A stretch of 13,909 nt of DNA from NCBI RefSeq assembly GCF_020216685.1, contig NZ_JAIWNS010000136.1, forward strand, positions 1 to 13,909, in the 5' to 3' direction. Positions 1-7,241 of the stretch are shown in pieces. Source of the DNA: Methanospirillum hungatei. Its GTDB lineage: Archaea; Halobacteriota; Methanomicrobia; Methanomicrobiales; Methanospirillaceae. A program made the translations under genes and the position numbers. A model generated the notes under the pieces. It ran no database searches. It was not told the origin of the DNA and saw only the letters and a program-made list of their open reading frames with translations. The number at the start of each line of letters is the position of its first letter. The stretch's first letter is position 1.

Positions 1-349
1 ATGAATGGCTAAGATCATCTAATATAAGAATGGAAGTCGTTTTTTGAAGAACACTATAATCATTTCCCTGTTTTATCTGCGATGCATACAGCCGTGCCCA
101 ATAGAAGAGGATCCTGCTCATCAGACTGGGTGAGTTTTGAAGTTGCATCTCAATATCAACCAGTTTTTTTGAATCAATAGTCGCTTTAATGTCCAGAATG
201 ACCTCTTTATTCTCTGAAAATGATTTAAGGATATATGGATTATTCTCTAATTTTTTAATAAACCATAACGGTTTTGAAGAGGAATCAGTAAACCGGAGAT
301 TTGTATCAATAATAACATGAGGAGAATTTTTCCGAAATCGGGAATTGTC
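1..349 (-). pseudogene. Rpn/PD-(D/E)XK transposase-like nuclease remnant, 5' truncated, runs off left edge
   Basis: The minus strand is open for about 116 codons from the kinase stop (350-352) to the window edge. The translation carries the core of the Rpn / PDDEXK_2 family (recombination-promoting nucleases annotated as putative transposases). It has NPYILKSF, then VILDIKAT with the catalytic-type Asp, then LVDIEMQL with the E-x-Q motif, followed by the family-like helix LMSRILFYWARLYASQI and ILILDD. The usual N-terminal 50-60 residues, with the family's opening phenylalanine/lysine-rich motif, are not recognisable, and the first in-frame ATG lies inside the EMQ motif (146-148). So I see no usable start. 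This is most likely a decayed insertion remnant, although the 3' part outside the window could be intact. The reading frame is the same as that of the upstream kinase, separated from it by one TAA. Confidence 0.6.
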
Positions 350-2527
350 TTATCCCTGATCTTTCTGCTCCCATGCACCGTCAGGAATTCTGATCTCAAA
401 AACCGCTCCCTCACCCTCTTTTCCGGTTTCAGTAATCGATAACCCGGTGATATCAAGAATCTCACGGGTCAGGAATAACCCAAGACCGGTGTTCTTTCCA
501 ACCCCTTTCCTGAATATCCTCTCTTTCATATTCGCCGAAATTCCAACGCCGTCGTCCCTGATGACCCAGATGACATCTGTTCCGGTCTGGTACCAGTATG
601 ACGTTATTCTGGTAATCGTTCCACCATATCTGAGTGCATTATCCACAATGTTGAAGATCACCCGTTCGAGGAGGGGGTCGGCATATACAAAGAGGTCATT
701 CAGCTCAATATTTACCTGGATATCGCCCATTTTCAGGCCTGATATCGCGGTTAAGAAAACCCGACCCGCATTCTGCCATACTGGTTCCTTCACCCCAAGA
801 TCCTGGTAATCCCTGGTAAATTCGATCTGTTCCTGAATGAGCAGGGCTACCTGATGTGCTTTTTTGATATATTGGGCACGCTGCTCTGTATTCTCCTCTT
901 CCTCTGCATAGGTCAGGTATCCAAGAACTCCGGTCAGACTATTCAGAATATCATGCCTGGTAATCGATGAGAGGAGGTTTAGTTTCGCATTCACCAGTTC
1001 AACAGATGCCTGGGCGGATTTGAGATCCGTGATGTCAATGATTACCGCAACAACCCCGTTGATACTCCCGTTGGATCCTCTGAGTGGAGAGTATCTCCCT
1101 CTTAAAAACCGTTTTTTCGGACTCTCTCCGGGATGCTCAATCTCTTCATTGAATGGGACTTCACGGCCACTTAATGCACGGGTAATCAAGGGCATATGAC
1201 GCTCAAACCTTGAATCCTGACAGAAATCCTCATAGGTATGCCCCTCTATTGCTTCGGGTTTCAGACCGAAGGATGAACTGAAACTGGTATTGGCAAGGAG
1301 AATTCGTCCTTCTTCATCAAAGCAGATGATGGATACCGGGACCGTGTCAATAATGGATCGGAGGAGGCCCTTATGTGAGCGAATCTCATCCTCAGCCATT
1401 TTCCGCTCGCTGATATCCCTGACCGATGCAATAACTCCGATAATGTCGCCTTTTGAGTCACGGAACGGGGTGTATATGATCGAAACCCAGCCACTCTTTC
1501 CGGTTGTGGGAATCTGGTACCATACATCCTGTGAGAGAGATTCATATCCCTTCAGGGCTTTTTCAAGAAGGCCATGGAGATCATCCCCTTTCAGCAAAGG
1601 AAGGAAATTCAGGGCTGGTTTTCCCAGTACTTCCTCTTCAGGAATGCCGGTAAGATGTTCCATGAACCGGTTCCAGACCCGGTATCTGAGCTTTGTATCA
1701 TAGACTACAATACCTTCACTGACACTGGATAAGATCTCCTGAATGCACTGGTTTCGTGCTGAGAGGGATGCCTCCACCTCTTTGAGATAGGTGATATCAT
1801 GCATGGTGGTGAGAAGAATGGGTTTTCCATTCCAGTTCAGGGAGCAGACTGAAAAATAACCGGTGATATATGTTCCGTCCTTTCTCCTGATCACGATCTC
1901 CTTCTCACGGGGAGATGATTGTTCATAAAGCCCGGTTACAATCTTCCTCCGGTCTTCTGGATCTTTGAAGATATTCAGGTCAAGAGAGGTCTTCCCGATC
2001 ACGTCGTCCCGCTGATATCCGAGTACCTGCACAAAAGCCTGGTTAACCTCGATAAACTCACCGGTATCGGGATCGGTAATGCTCATCGGAATGGTGTTTT
2101 CAGAAAAGATCTTCTGGTATATCTGATTCTGGATCTGGTGATGATACATCCGGCTCCGGGTCTGAACTGAGGTCATGATAAGAGCGGTAAGGTTCTCTCT
2201 CCATGATGAAGAAGCAGAGTCAATCCTGAACCATCCGTCAATAAGGGGGAGAAGGTCATGCTGGTCTGGCTCAGGGGAACAATAGAGTATGGCTGCAGAT
2301 TGCCAGTACGTTCTGATCTCCTGTATTGTGGACGAGAGATCCCTCTGACCTGGTTCGTCACCGATGAGGATGCAGGCAGCATCAGGGTACTTCTCCCATG
2401 CGGACCGGTCTGGTCGCACAATCACATCAATCTGGATCTGATCTGACTGAATACCTTCCAGTATGAGTCTGGAAATATCGTCAGGATATCCGTTCAGGAG
2501 AATATGAATGGGAACTCTGTGTGTCAT
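350..2527 (-). CDS. Soluble PAS-PAS-PAS sensor histidine kinase with degenerate receiver-like N-terminus
   Basis: A 725-residue cytoplasmic sensor kinase; no membrane segment is visible. Residues 1-105 alternate strand and helix like a receiver. An Asp sits at the expected place (ILIGDEPG, D57), but the conserved Lys is missing (GWFRIDS), so it is probably a degenerate receiver. Three PAS domains follow at about 136-250, 263-378 and 387-505, each ending in a DIT/DIS motif. The transmitter has the methanogen-type H box TRHDILNSLTG (H525), N box NIVDNALRYG (626-635), G1 DDGVGI (658-663) and G2 GLGLF (681-685). All residues needed for autophosphorylation are therefore present. It follows the orphan membrane sensor on the same strand after 185 nt and has its own TATA box. 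No Shine-Dalgarno sequence is obvious before the ATG. The signal sensed is unknown; the three PAS domains suggest a ligand- or redox-type cytoplasmic input. Confidence 0.93.
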   Translation of the reverse strand: MTHRVPIHILLNGYPDDISRLILEGIQSDQIQIDVIVRPDRSAWEKYPDAACILIGDEPGQRDLSSTIQEIRTYWQSAAILYCSPEPDQHDLLPLIDGWFRIDSASSSWRENLTALIMTSVQTRSRMYHHQIQNQIYQKIFSENTIPMSITDPDTGEFIEVNQAFVQVLGYQRDDVIGKTSLDLNIFKDPEDRRKIVTGLYEQSSPREKEIVIRRKDGTYITGYFSVCSLNWNGKPILLTTMHDITYLKEVEASLSARNQCIQEILSSVSEGIVVYDTKLRYRVWNRFMEHLTGIPEEEVLGKPALNFLPLLKGDDLHGLLEKALKGYESLSQDVWYQIPTTGKSGWVSIIYTPFRDSKGDIIGVIASVRDISERKMAEDEIRSHKGLLRSIIDTVPVSIICFDEEGRILLANTSFSSSFGLKPEAIEGHTYEDFCQDSRFERHMPLITRALSGREVPFNEEIEHPGESPKKRFLRGRYSPLRGSNGSINGVVAVIIDITDLKSAQASVELVNAKLNLLSSITRHDILNSLTGVLGYLTYAEEEENTEQRAQYIKKAHQVALLIQEQIEFTRDYQDLGVKEPVWQNAGRVFLTAISGLKMGDIQVNIELNDLFVYADPLLERVIFNIVDNALRYGGTITRITSYWYQTGTDVIWVIRDDGVGISANMKERIFRKGVGKNTGLGLFLTREILDITGLSITETGKEGEGAVFEIRIPDGAWEQKDQG

Positions 2528-2569
2528 GAGGGACGAAGGTGCAGGAGTCTATTCCTTCTTAATTGAATT

Positions 2570-2590
2570 CCATGTATATAGAGTTTCCAG
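2570..2590 (-). promoter_or_regulatory. Putative archaeal TATA/BRE promoter of the triple-PAS kinase
   Basis: Read on the minus strand, GGAAACTCTATATACATGG places a TATATA core at 2575-2580 with an A-rich BRE-like element just upstream. A start site about 25 nt downstream would fall near 2550 and leave a leader of about 20 nt before the ATG at 2527. A second TATA-like stretch (GTATAAACAA, about 2606-2615) lies further upstream. Both are inferred from pattern only. Confidence 0.5.
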
Positions 2591-2712
2591 TCAGCTTCCC
2601 ATCCCTTGTTTATACCTGCAGAATGGGATTATGTCTGAATGCCCTCGTCGTATGGGACTTACCGATGGGTTTGGATCATCCGGATCATGGAGGAAGAGCT
2701 GACCGCTTCATG

Positions 2713-3348
2713 TTATTCATGGTGTGCAGATACCCATTGTCCGATTCCACAAAAGAGAAACCCGCAAGCACTGAGAAATGAGGTTGGTTTTATATTCATG
2801 CCGTATAAAAATGGATTTCCAAGGAAATATCCGATGATGAGGATCGCCCCGGCAGATGACAGGATTACCGCAAGGGCGGGTGCATATCTGAACTGATGCC
2901 GGTTTACGTACAGGCCCAGTGCACTCAGGAGAAATAAGAGAGCACTGACCGGTGACATGACACTCTCTGGTGCGATAAGATAGATCTGATCTGATGAATG
3001 GGTGTACCAGTGGATAATACTGGATTTTCCGAAGAAACTCACAAAAAATACCCATATCCCGATGAGGGCCGGAGGGATGAGGAGAACATCCTGAACAATC
3101 ATAAACCTGAGATCCCGCACTCCATATTCCGCAAGATAGATACTTATTCCAAGAAGAATAAAGAGAAGAGCTGAAATCGGTGCTATTGTCACACTATCCG
3201 GCATGATCGTGACAAGGGATCGTGAGGAGAGTGCCCAGCCTGATAACCCCAGAACACCAATACCCACTATTGCCACTGCCCAGCATCCGGGGTGGAATAT
3301 GAGCGGTTTATTCTGACCTGGTTTATGGATATGGGCACTATTCATCAT
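2713..3348 (-). CDS. Orphan six-helix membrane sensor module (three two-helix repeats), no transmitter
   Basis: A 211-residue integral membrane protein with about six hydrophobic segments (about 21-41, 54-73, 84-106, 131-148, 156-175, 187-205). It is built from three copies of a two-helix unit. The second helix of each follows a short polar loop with a shared pattern: MPDSVTIAPISALLFILLG, APESVMSPVSALLFLLSAL and IKPTSFLSACGFLFCGIG. This resembles the N-terminal membrane sensing region seen ahead of PAS, histidine kinase or GGDEF parts in other signalling proteins. Here it stops right after the sixth helix (GQWVSAHHE) with no cytoplasmic domain, and no frameshifted continuation is seen in the next 185 nt. 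It lies 29 nt after the double-receiver gene and is probably cotranscribed with it. The start could be either of two adjacent ATGs; no clear ribosome site precedes them. The function is unproven. It could be a remnant, or a separate sensor subunit for a neighbouring kinase. Confidence 0.8.
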   Translation of the reverse strand: MMNSAHIHKPGQNKPLIFHPGCWAVAIVGIGVLGLSGWALSSRSLVTIMPDSVTIAPISALLFILLGISIYLAEYGVRDLRFMIVQDVLLIPPALIGIWVFFVSFFGKSSIIHWYTHSSDQIYLIAPESVMSPVSALLFLLSALGLYVNRHQFRYAPALAVILSSAGAILIIGYFLGNPFLYGMNIKPTSFLSACGFLFCGIGQWVSAHHE

Positions 3349-3377
3349 AGATTTGGTTTTGGATCTCTGATATCCGG

Positions 3378-4934
3378 TTATGCCGGCTTTTGATCTTGTT
3401 TCTGAACCGGACGTTGTCTTTCTGGGTTTATTTCATAGGTCTTGTATCCGTTCAGTCCAAGGAGGACATTCCGGACCTTTTCAGATTTGAGGGACCCGAG
3501 GTCCAGTTTCCTGATACAGGCATCTATCTTCTGTATTGCCTGGATAACGGTATCATGCTCTTTCATGGTACATTCATCACAGCATGACATGATAACCGTG
3601 AGAGGATTTCGAATCTGATCCCCTAATATTGCAATCTGGTGAAGATTATCGTCAATCTGGGATACTGCCCGTTTCAGTTCTTCCATTGCATGTTTCCGGA
3701 AGGTGATATCGCGACAGATAATAAGGCAGAGTCTGGTCCCGTTCTCCTCAAACAAGTGAGCGCTTAGCTCAACCGGGATGACATGCCCGTCTTTTGCGAT
3801 ATGTTCACCTTCAAAGGTGAGGTGTTTCTTCTCAAGCAATGTGGACATGAACTCCTGGTAATGAGCAAACTGTTTTGCCGTGTCTATCTCTGCCATATGT
3901 TTGCTGAGCAGTTCTTCATGGGTATATCCAAGTAATGAGGAGGCGACACCATTTGCCTCCAGTATTCTGCCAAACTCGCCATTCGGGGTTATCTCATGCA
4001 GGATTATGGCATCGTTGGCATATTCAAAGAGGCTCTTATATCTCTTTTCAGATATCCGGAGTGCTTTATTCACATCCTCAAGTTCTGCAAGTTTCTTCTC
4101 AAGCTGGTGAATCAGGCGTTTGTTATGTTCTGTGAGGTATTCATTCTCTCCAAGGATTATGGTCTTTGGTTCAATCTGTTCTTCTGGAATTTCGTGAATC
4201 AGGTCGCGGATAATGGCGATAAACTCGGCAGGATCGGTAGGTTTTATGATAAACCGGTCTGCTCCCAGGCTTTCGGCAAATTCCCGATCCTTTTGTTCGG
4301 TATATGCAGCGGTGTAAAAGACAAAGGGGATCGAACTCAGGTTGGGATCCTTTTTGACCTCACGGCAGAGCTGAAATCCGTCCATCTTCGGAAGGAGGAT
4401 ATCAGAGATGATGAGGTCCACGTGTTCGGTCTGTAATGTTTCAAGAGCCTGCATGCCATCCTCAGTGGAGAGGACTGAATAGCCATATCCGGCCAGGAGC
4501 TTTTCAAGCAGGTATCGGTTAATGTATTGATCATCTACTATCAGAACATTCATTGCGATCTCATTCCCGGGTTTTGAAAGTACTTTTATCTGGTCCACAA
4601 AGGTGGCCGGATTAATCGGTTTTTCAATATAATCCGTCGCCCCTGCTGCAAGTATCCGTTCCTTGTCTCCGGCCATGGCATAGGAGGTGACGGCAATGAT
4701 CGGGATGGTATCAATACCAGGAGTGCTCCGGATGATACGTGCGATCTCATATCCATCCATTTCAGGGAGCTGAATGTCAAGGAGGATAATCTCCGGCTTC
4801 TCTTCTTTTGCCTTCTGAATTCCTATTACTCCGTTTTCTGCTTCGATAACGGTATATCCCTGTGATTCCAGTAAAAAATGGATGAGGTACATATTTTGTG
4901 CATTATCTTCGATGACAAGAACCTTGTGAGTCAT
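3378..4934 (-). CDS. Double-receiver PAS response regulator with His-less DHp-like C-terminus
   Basis: A 518-residue cytoplasmic protein. Receiver 1 (about 4-118) is DivK/CheY-like with acidic pair E9/D10, phosphoacceptor D53 (LLDIQLPEMDG), T83 and K105. Receiver 2 (about 128-245) has D134/D135, D178 (ISDILLPKMDG), T208 and K231. Both look competent. A coiled-coil linker (about 265-298) leads to a PAS domain (about 299-412, ending CRDITFRK). The last part (about 422-497) looks like a kinase dimerisation helix pair, but the H-box position reads GDQIRNPL (438-445) and no ATP-binding domain follows. It therefore cannot be a normal kinase. Its ATG overlaps the stop of the dCache kinase by ATGA (4931-4934) with GGAG upstream, indicating translational coupling and a cognate kinase-regulator pair. 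There is no DNA-binding domain, so the output is presumably protein-protein. The receiver-PAS C-terminal module recurs in the gene at 12285-13298. Confidence 0.93.
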   Translation of the reverse strand: MTHKVLVIEDNAQNMYLIHFLLESQGYTVIEAENGVIGIQKAKEEKPEIILLDIQLPEMDGYEIARIIRSTPGIDTIPIIAVTSYAMAGDKERILAAGATDYIEKPINPATFVDQIKVLSKPGNEIAMNVLIVDDQYINRYLLEKLLAGYGYSVLSTEDGMQALETLQTEHVDLIISDILLPKMDGFQLCREVKKDPNLSSIPFVFYTAAYTEQKDREFAESLGADRFIIKPTDPAEFIAIIRDLIHEIPEEQIEPKTIILGENEYLTEHNKRLIHQLEKKLAELEDVNKALRISEKRYKSLFEYANDAIILHEITPNGEFGRILEANGVASSLLGYTHEELLSKHMAEIDTAKQFAHYQEFMSTLLEKKHLTFEGEHIAKDGHVIPVELSAHLFEENGTRLCLIICRDITFRKHAMEELKRAVSQIDDNLHQIAILGDQIRNPLTVIMSCCDECTMKEHDTVIQAIQKIDACIRKLDLGSLKSEKVRNVLLGLNGYKTYEINPERQRPVQKQDQKPA

Positions 4935-6871
4935 GATAATTCTTCTCCGGCTGGTAATATAACCGTAAATTCACTTCCCTTTCCAGGCTGACTGGTTACC
5001 GTAATGGTCCCCCCATGTAATTCAACGAGTTTTTTGCATATGGACAATCCAAGGCCGGTCCCTTCATGTTTCCGGGTGGTCCCGGTATCGATCTGCTGGA
5101 ACGGCCTGAATAGTTTTTTCATCTCCTCTTCACTGATTCCGATACCGGTATCTGAAACAAAGATGTATACCTTCTTCTCCCTGAGCGAACTTTTCACGCA
5201 GATATATCCCTGTTCGGTGAATTTTATTGCATTATTGATGAGGTTGATGAGGATCTGTTCGATTCTTCGCTGGTCTCCGATAATAAACCCGGTGTCTGGA
5301 GATATGTCATGGTGGAGAAAAAGCCCTTTGTCCTCGGCACTCTTTCTCAGGGTTGTACAGACCGATTCTATTGCTTTTTGAACATCCACCGGTTCTCGTG
5401 AGATATTGAGTTCTCCTGCCTCAATCTTTGATATATCAAGGACATCATTGATGAGTGCAAGCAGGTGTCTGGCACTGTTCTGGACCATGCCAAGCTGCTT
5501 CTCCTGTTCTTTGTTTAGTGGCCCGGCAAGCCCCTGAAGGATGATTCCGGTAAACCCGATGATTGAATTGAGCGGGGTTCGGAGCTCATGGGACATGGTT
5601 GCGAGAAATGCGGACTTTAACTGATCTGCCTCCTCTGCACGGTTCCGCTCCCTGATAAGATCCTCGTTTGCAGCCTCAAGCTGCTGTGTTCTTTCCCTGA
5701 CAAGATCTTCCAGATGGTCCCGGTATGATGATAACTCGTTGAATGCCTTGTTTTTCTGCTCTTCTTCCTGCTTTATCTTGCCTATCATCCGTTCAAAGGA
5801 GTGTGCAAGTTCCTGGACCTCACCTTTGGTATGAAGTTCTATCTTCTGATCCAGATTCCCGGTCTCGGTGATATTCCTTGTAATATCGGTCAGGTAGGAA
5901 AGGGGGCGGATTATGGTCTTGTCAAGGATGATAAGGGTGGTGATGCTGAGAAGGATAAGGGCGAGGAAGATAAAGAGAAGCATGTATGTAACCGACGCCA
6001 GCATCTCTTTTTCAATCTCATGGTACGGGATGGTGATCAGTAATTTCCAGCCCAGCATGGGTGAGGTATAAAAGATGAGATATGCAGACGGGAGGGTGAG
6101 AATACCTCTGCTGGTGTTCAGCAGATACGTTGTCTGTTCTTCCCCAAGACATTCACGGATATTGGTAAATAATGCGCTTTCATTTCGTGATGCCAGGATG
6201 ATTCCACTCTCATTTACCAGCATTATCTCTCCGGATCTCCCGATATCAAATGAAGAGATATACCGGGTCAGGTTGGTGAGGGTGATGTCCGCCCCAAGGA
6301 CACCATACACGGTCCCGTTCGGATAGGTCAGAGCCTTGACTATGCCGATATTGATATCCGGCGATGTGACCGACATATATGGTTCGGTCATCATGATTTT
6401 ATCCGGGTTCTCTTTTCCAAGGATATACCAGGGCCGGTCCCTTGGGTCGTACCGGGTCGGCCTGGCTCTTGGATGGGATCTGACAAAGGTCCCTGTCTCC
6501 CTTCCCATGTATACCGAATTTACCGACGGGTGAGTAAGCCTGAATGCATTCAGATCATTGATAATTTTCGCCTCCCGCGGGCCGATATGATAGACGAAGG
6601 TATCTTCTGATGCATTCAGAAAATTCGTAAACCCGGTATCATCAGGATCAGTGATGATATCATGCAGCAGCAGTTCAGAGATATCCTGCTCAACTTCCCT
6701 GACAAAATTGGAGAGTGCAAAGTCGATGTGTTGTAATTGGTTCTCTGTATCGGCATGAATTGTCTGCAGGTTTTTTTCATGAATTGATGAAGGCATGATA
6801 ACTCCCAGACAGACGAGTACAAGGGTAATTATGCATAAATATAACAAAAGAACCCGTGTCCGGAGTTTCAT
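4931..6871 (-). CDS. Membrane dCache-HAMP sensor histidine kinase
   Basis: A 646-residue classical transmembrane kinase. TM1 is at about 6-27 and the extracellular double-Cache domain at about 30-288. TM2 is at about 292-316, the HAMP at about 317-370 and a coiled coil at about 370-420. HisKA follows with SHELRTPL (H428), then HATPase_c with N box LINLINNAIKF (541-551), G1 DTGIGIS (574-580), F box around FRPFQQ (588-593) and G2 GTGLGLS (604-610). The sensor contains YDPRDRPWY (141-149), EPYMS (Y165) and GADI (D195), matching the spacing expected of amino-acid-binding dCache_1 domains. The stop overlaps the start of the double-receiver protein, its likely phosphotransfer partner. The ATG lies about 25 nt from a strong TATA box, suggesting a leaderless or nearly leaderless mRNA. 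This is the first gene of the leftward operon. Confidence 0.95.
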   Translation of the reverse strand: MKLRTRVLLLYLCIITLVLVCLGVIMPSSIHEKNLQTIHADTENQLQHIDFALSNFVREVEQDISELLLHDIITDPDDTGFTNFLNASEDTFVYHIGPREAKIINDLNAFRLTHPSVNSVYMGRETGTFVRSHPRARPTRYDPRDRPWYILGKENPDKIMMTEPYMSVTSPDINIGIVKALTYPNGTVYGVLGADITLTNLTRYISSFDIGRSGEIMLVNESGIILASRNESALFTNIRECLGEEQTTYLLNTSRGILTLPSAYLIFYTSPMLGWKLLITIPYHEIEKEMLASVTYMLLFIFLALILLSITTLIILDKTIIRPLSYLTDITRNITETGNLDQKIELHTKGEVQELAHSFERMIGKIKQEEEQKNKAFNELSSYRDHLEDLVRERTQQLEAANEDLIRERNRAEEADQLKSAFLATMSHELRTPLNSIIGFTGIILQGLAGPLNKEQEKQLGMVQNSARHLLALINDVLDISKIEAGELNISREPVDVQKAIESVCTTLRKSAEDKGLFLHHDISPDTGFIIGDQRRIEQILINLINNAIKFTEQGYICVKSSLREKKVYIFVSDTGIGISEEEMKKLFRPFQQIDTGTTRKHEGTGLGLSICKKLVELHGGTITVTSQPGKGSEFTVILPAGEELS

Positions 6872-6892
6872 AAACGGATTATTTATCTTTCT

Positions 6893-6902
6893 TATATATA
6901 TA
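6893..6902 (-). promoter_or_regulatory. TATA box of the dCache kinase operon, probable leaderless start
   Basis: A ten-base alternating TATATATATA core on the minus strand is followed by AAGAAAG and, about 22 nt past its downstream end, the kinase ATG (6869-6871). With the usual archaeal spacing of about 25 nt from TATA centre to transcription start, the transcript would begin at or within a few bases of the ATG. There is no room for a Shine-Dalgarno element. Confidence 0.65.
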
Positions 6903-6929
6903 GTACAATGATCGACATTTCTTGTATAT

Positions 6930-6955
6930 GAGGTATGTCCATGAACGAGTACCTC
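6930..6955. repeat. Inverted repeat GAGGTA-N14-TACCTC upstream of the dCache kinase promoter
   Basis: Perfect 6-bp arms (6930-6935 and 6950-6955) separated by 14 nt, starting 28 bp upstream of the TATA core of the leftward operon. The centre-to-centre distance of the arms is about two helical turns, which would fit a dimeric regulator operator. Arms this short could occur by chance. Confidence 0.35.
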
Positions 6956-7090
6956 CCATTTTTCTCACAATTTTCACAATTTTCTAATCATTCTATTCTT
7001 TTTTATCTCTCTTTCTCCGGTATCAGATCGGTATATCTTCTGTGAACCGGTGGGGAAAGTACTCAAATACTCAGAGGGCAATTGGATACT

Positions 7091-7109
7091 TATTGCATAC
7101 ATATTGCAT
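7091..7109. repeat. Direct repeat TATTGCAT spaced 11 bp
   Basis: Two exact copies of TATTGCAT (7091-7098 and 7102-7109) lie one helical turn apart on the same DNA face, in the region upstream of the rightward kinase pair. They could be a regulator site or part of an AT-rich promoter; no family is recognised. Confidence 0.35.
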
Positions 7110-7241
7110 GCTGATGGGTCATGAACAGAACATGGAATGAAGAGGGGTTTTTTGGAATATTGATGGTATACTGCCATGGTATTCATTCCTGCCGCGGTAA
7201 TCTCACCTGTTTCAGAATGAACTCCGGGGACGGGGGGCTTT

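Larger units (their letters stand above)
6872..7241. other. Divergent intergenic region between two sensor kinase operons
   Basis: 370 nt without a convincing gene. It contains the TATA box of the leftward dCache kinase (6893-6902), a 6-bp inverted repeat (6930-6955), a degenerate TTTTCACAA tandem (6961-6987), a pyrimidine-rich stretch (about 6981-7018) and a duplicated TATTGCAT (7091-7109). At the right end is a G-rich ribosome-binding site (about 7231-7237) for the rightward operon. The rightward promoter is not certain: TATA-like candidates are seen near 7031 (GTATATCT) and in the AT-rich stretch near 7085-7105. A minus-strand open frame across it has no recognisable protein features. Confidence 0.6.

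Noticed and set aside
247..465. Minus-strand open frame of 72 codons
   Set aside because: It overlaps the kinase C-terminus and the nuclease remnant in another frame, has no recognisable protein pattern, and both overlapped frames encode clear domains.
2655..2705. Palindrome-like GGATCATCCGGATCATGG between the orphan sensor and the triple-PAS kinase
   Set aside because: Only the central ATCCGGAT is truly symmetric. No T-tract follows on the minus strand, so I could not support a terminator or an operator.
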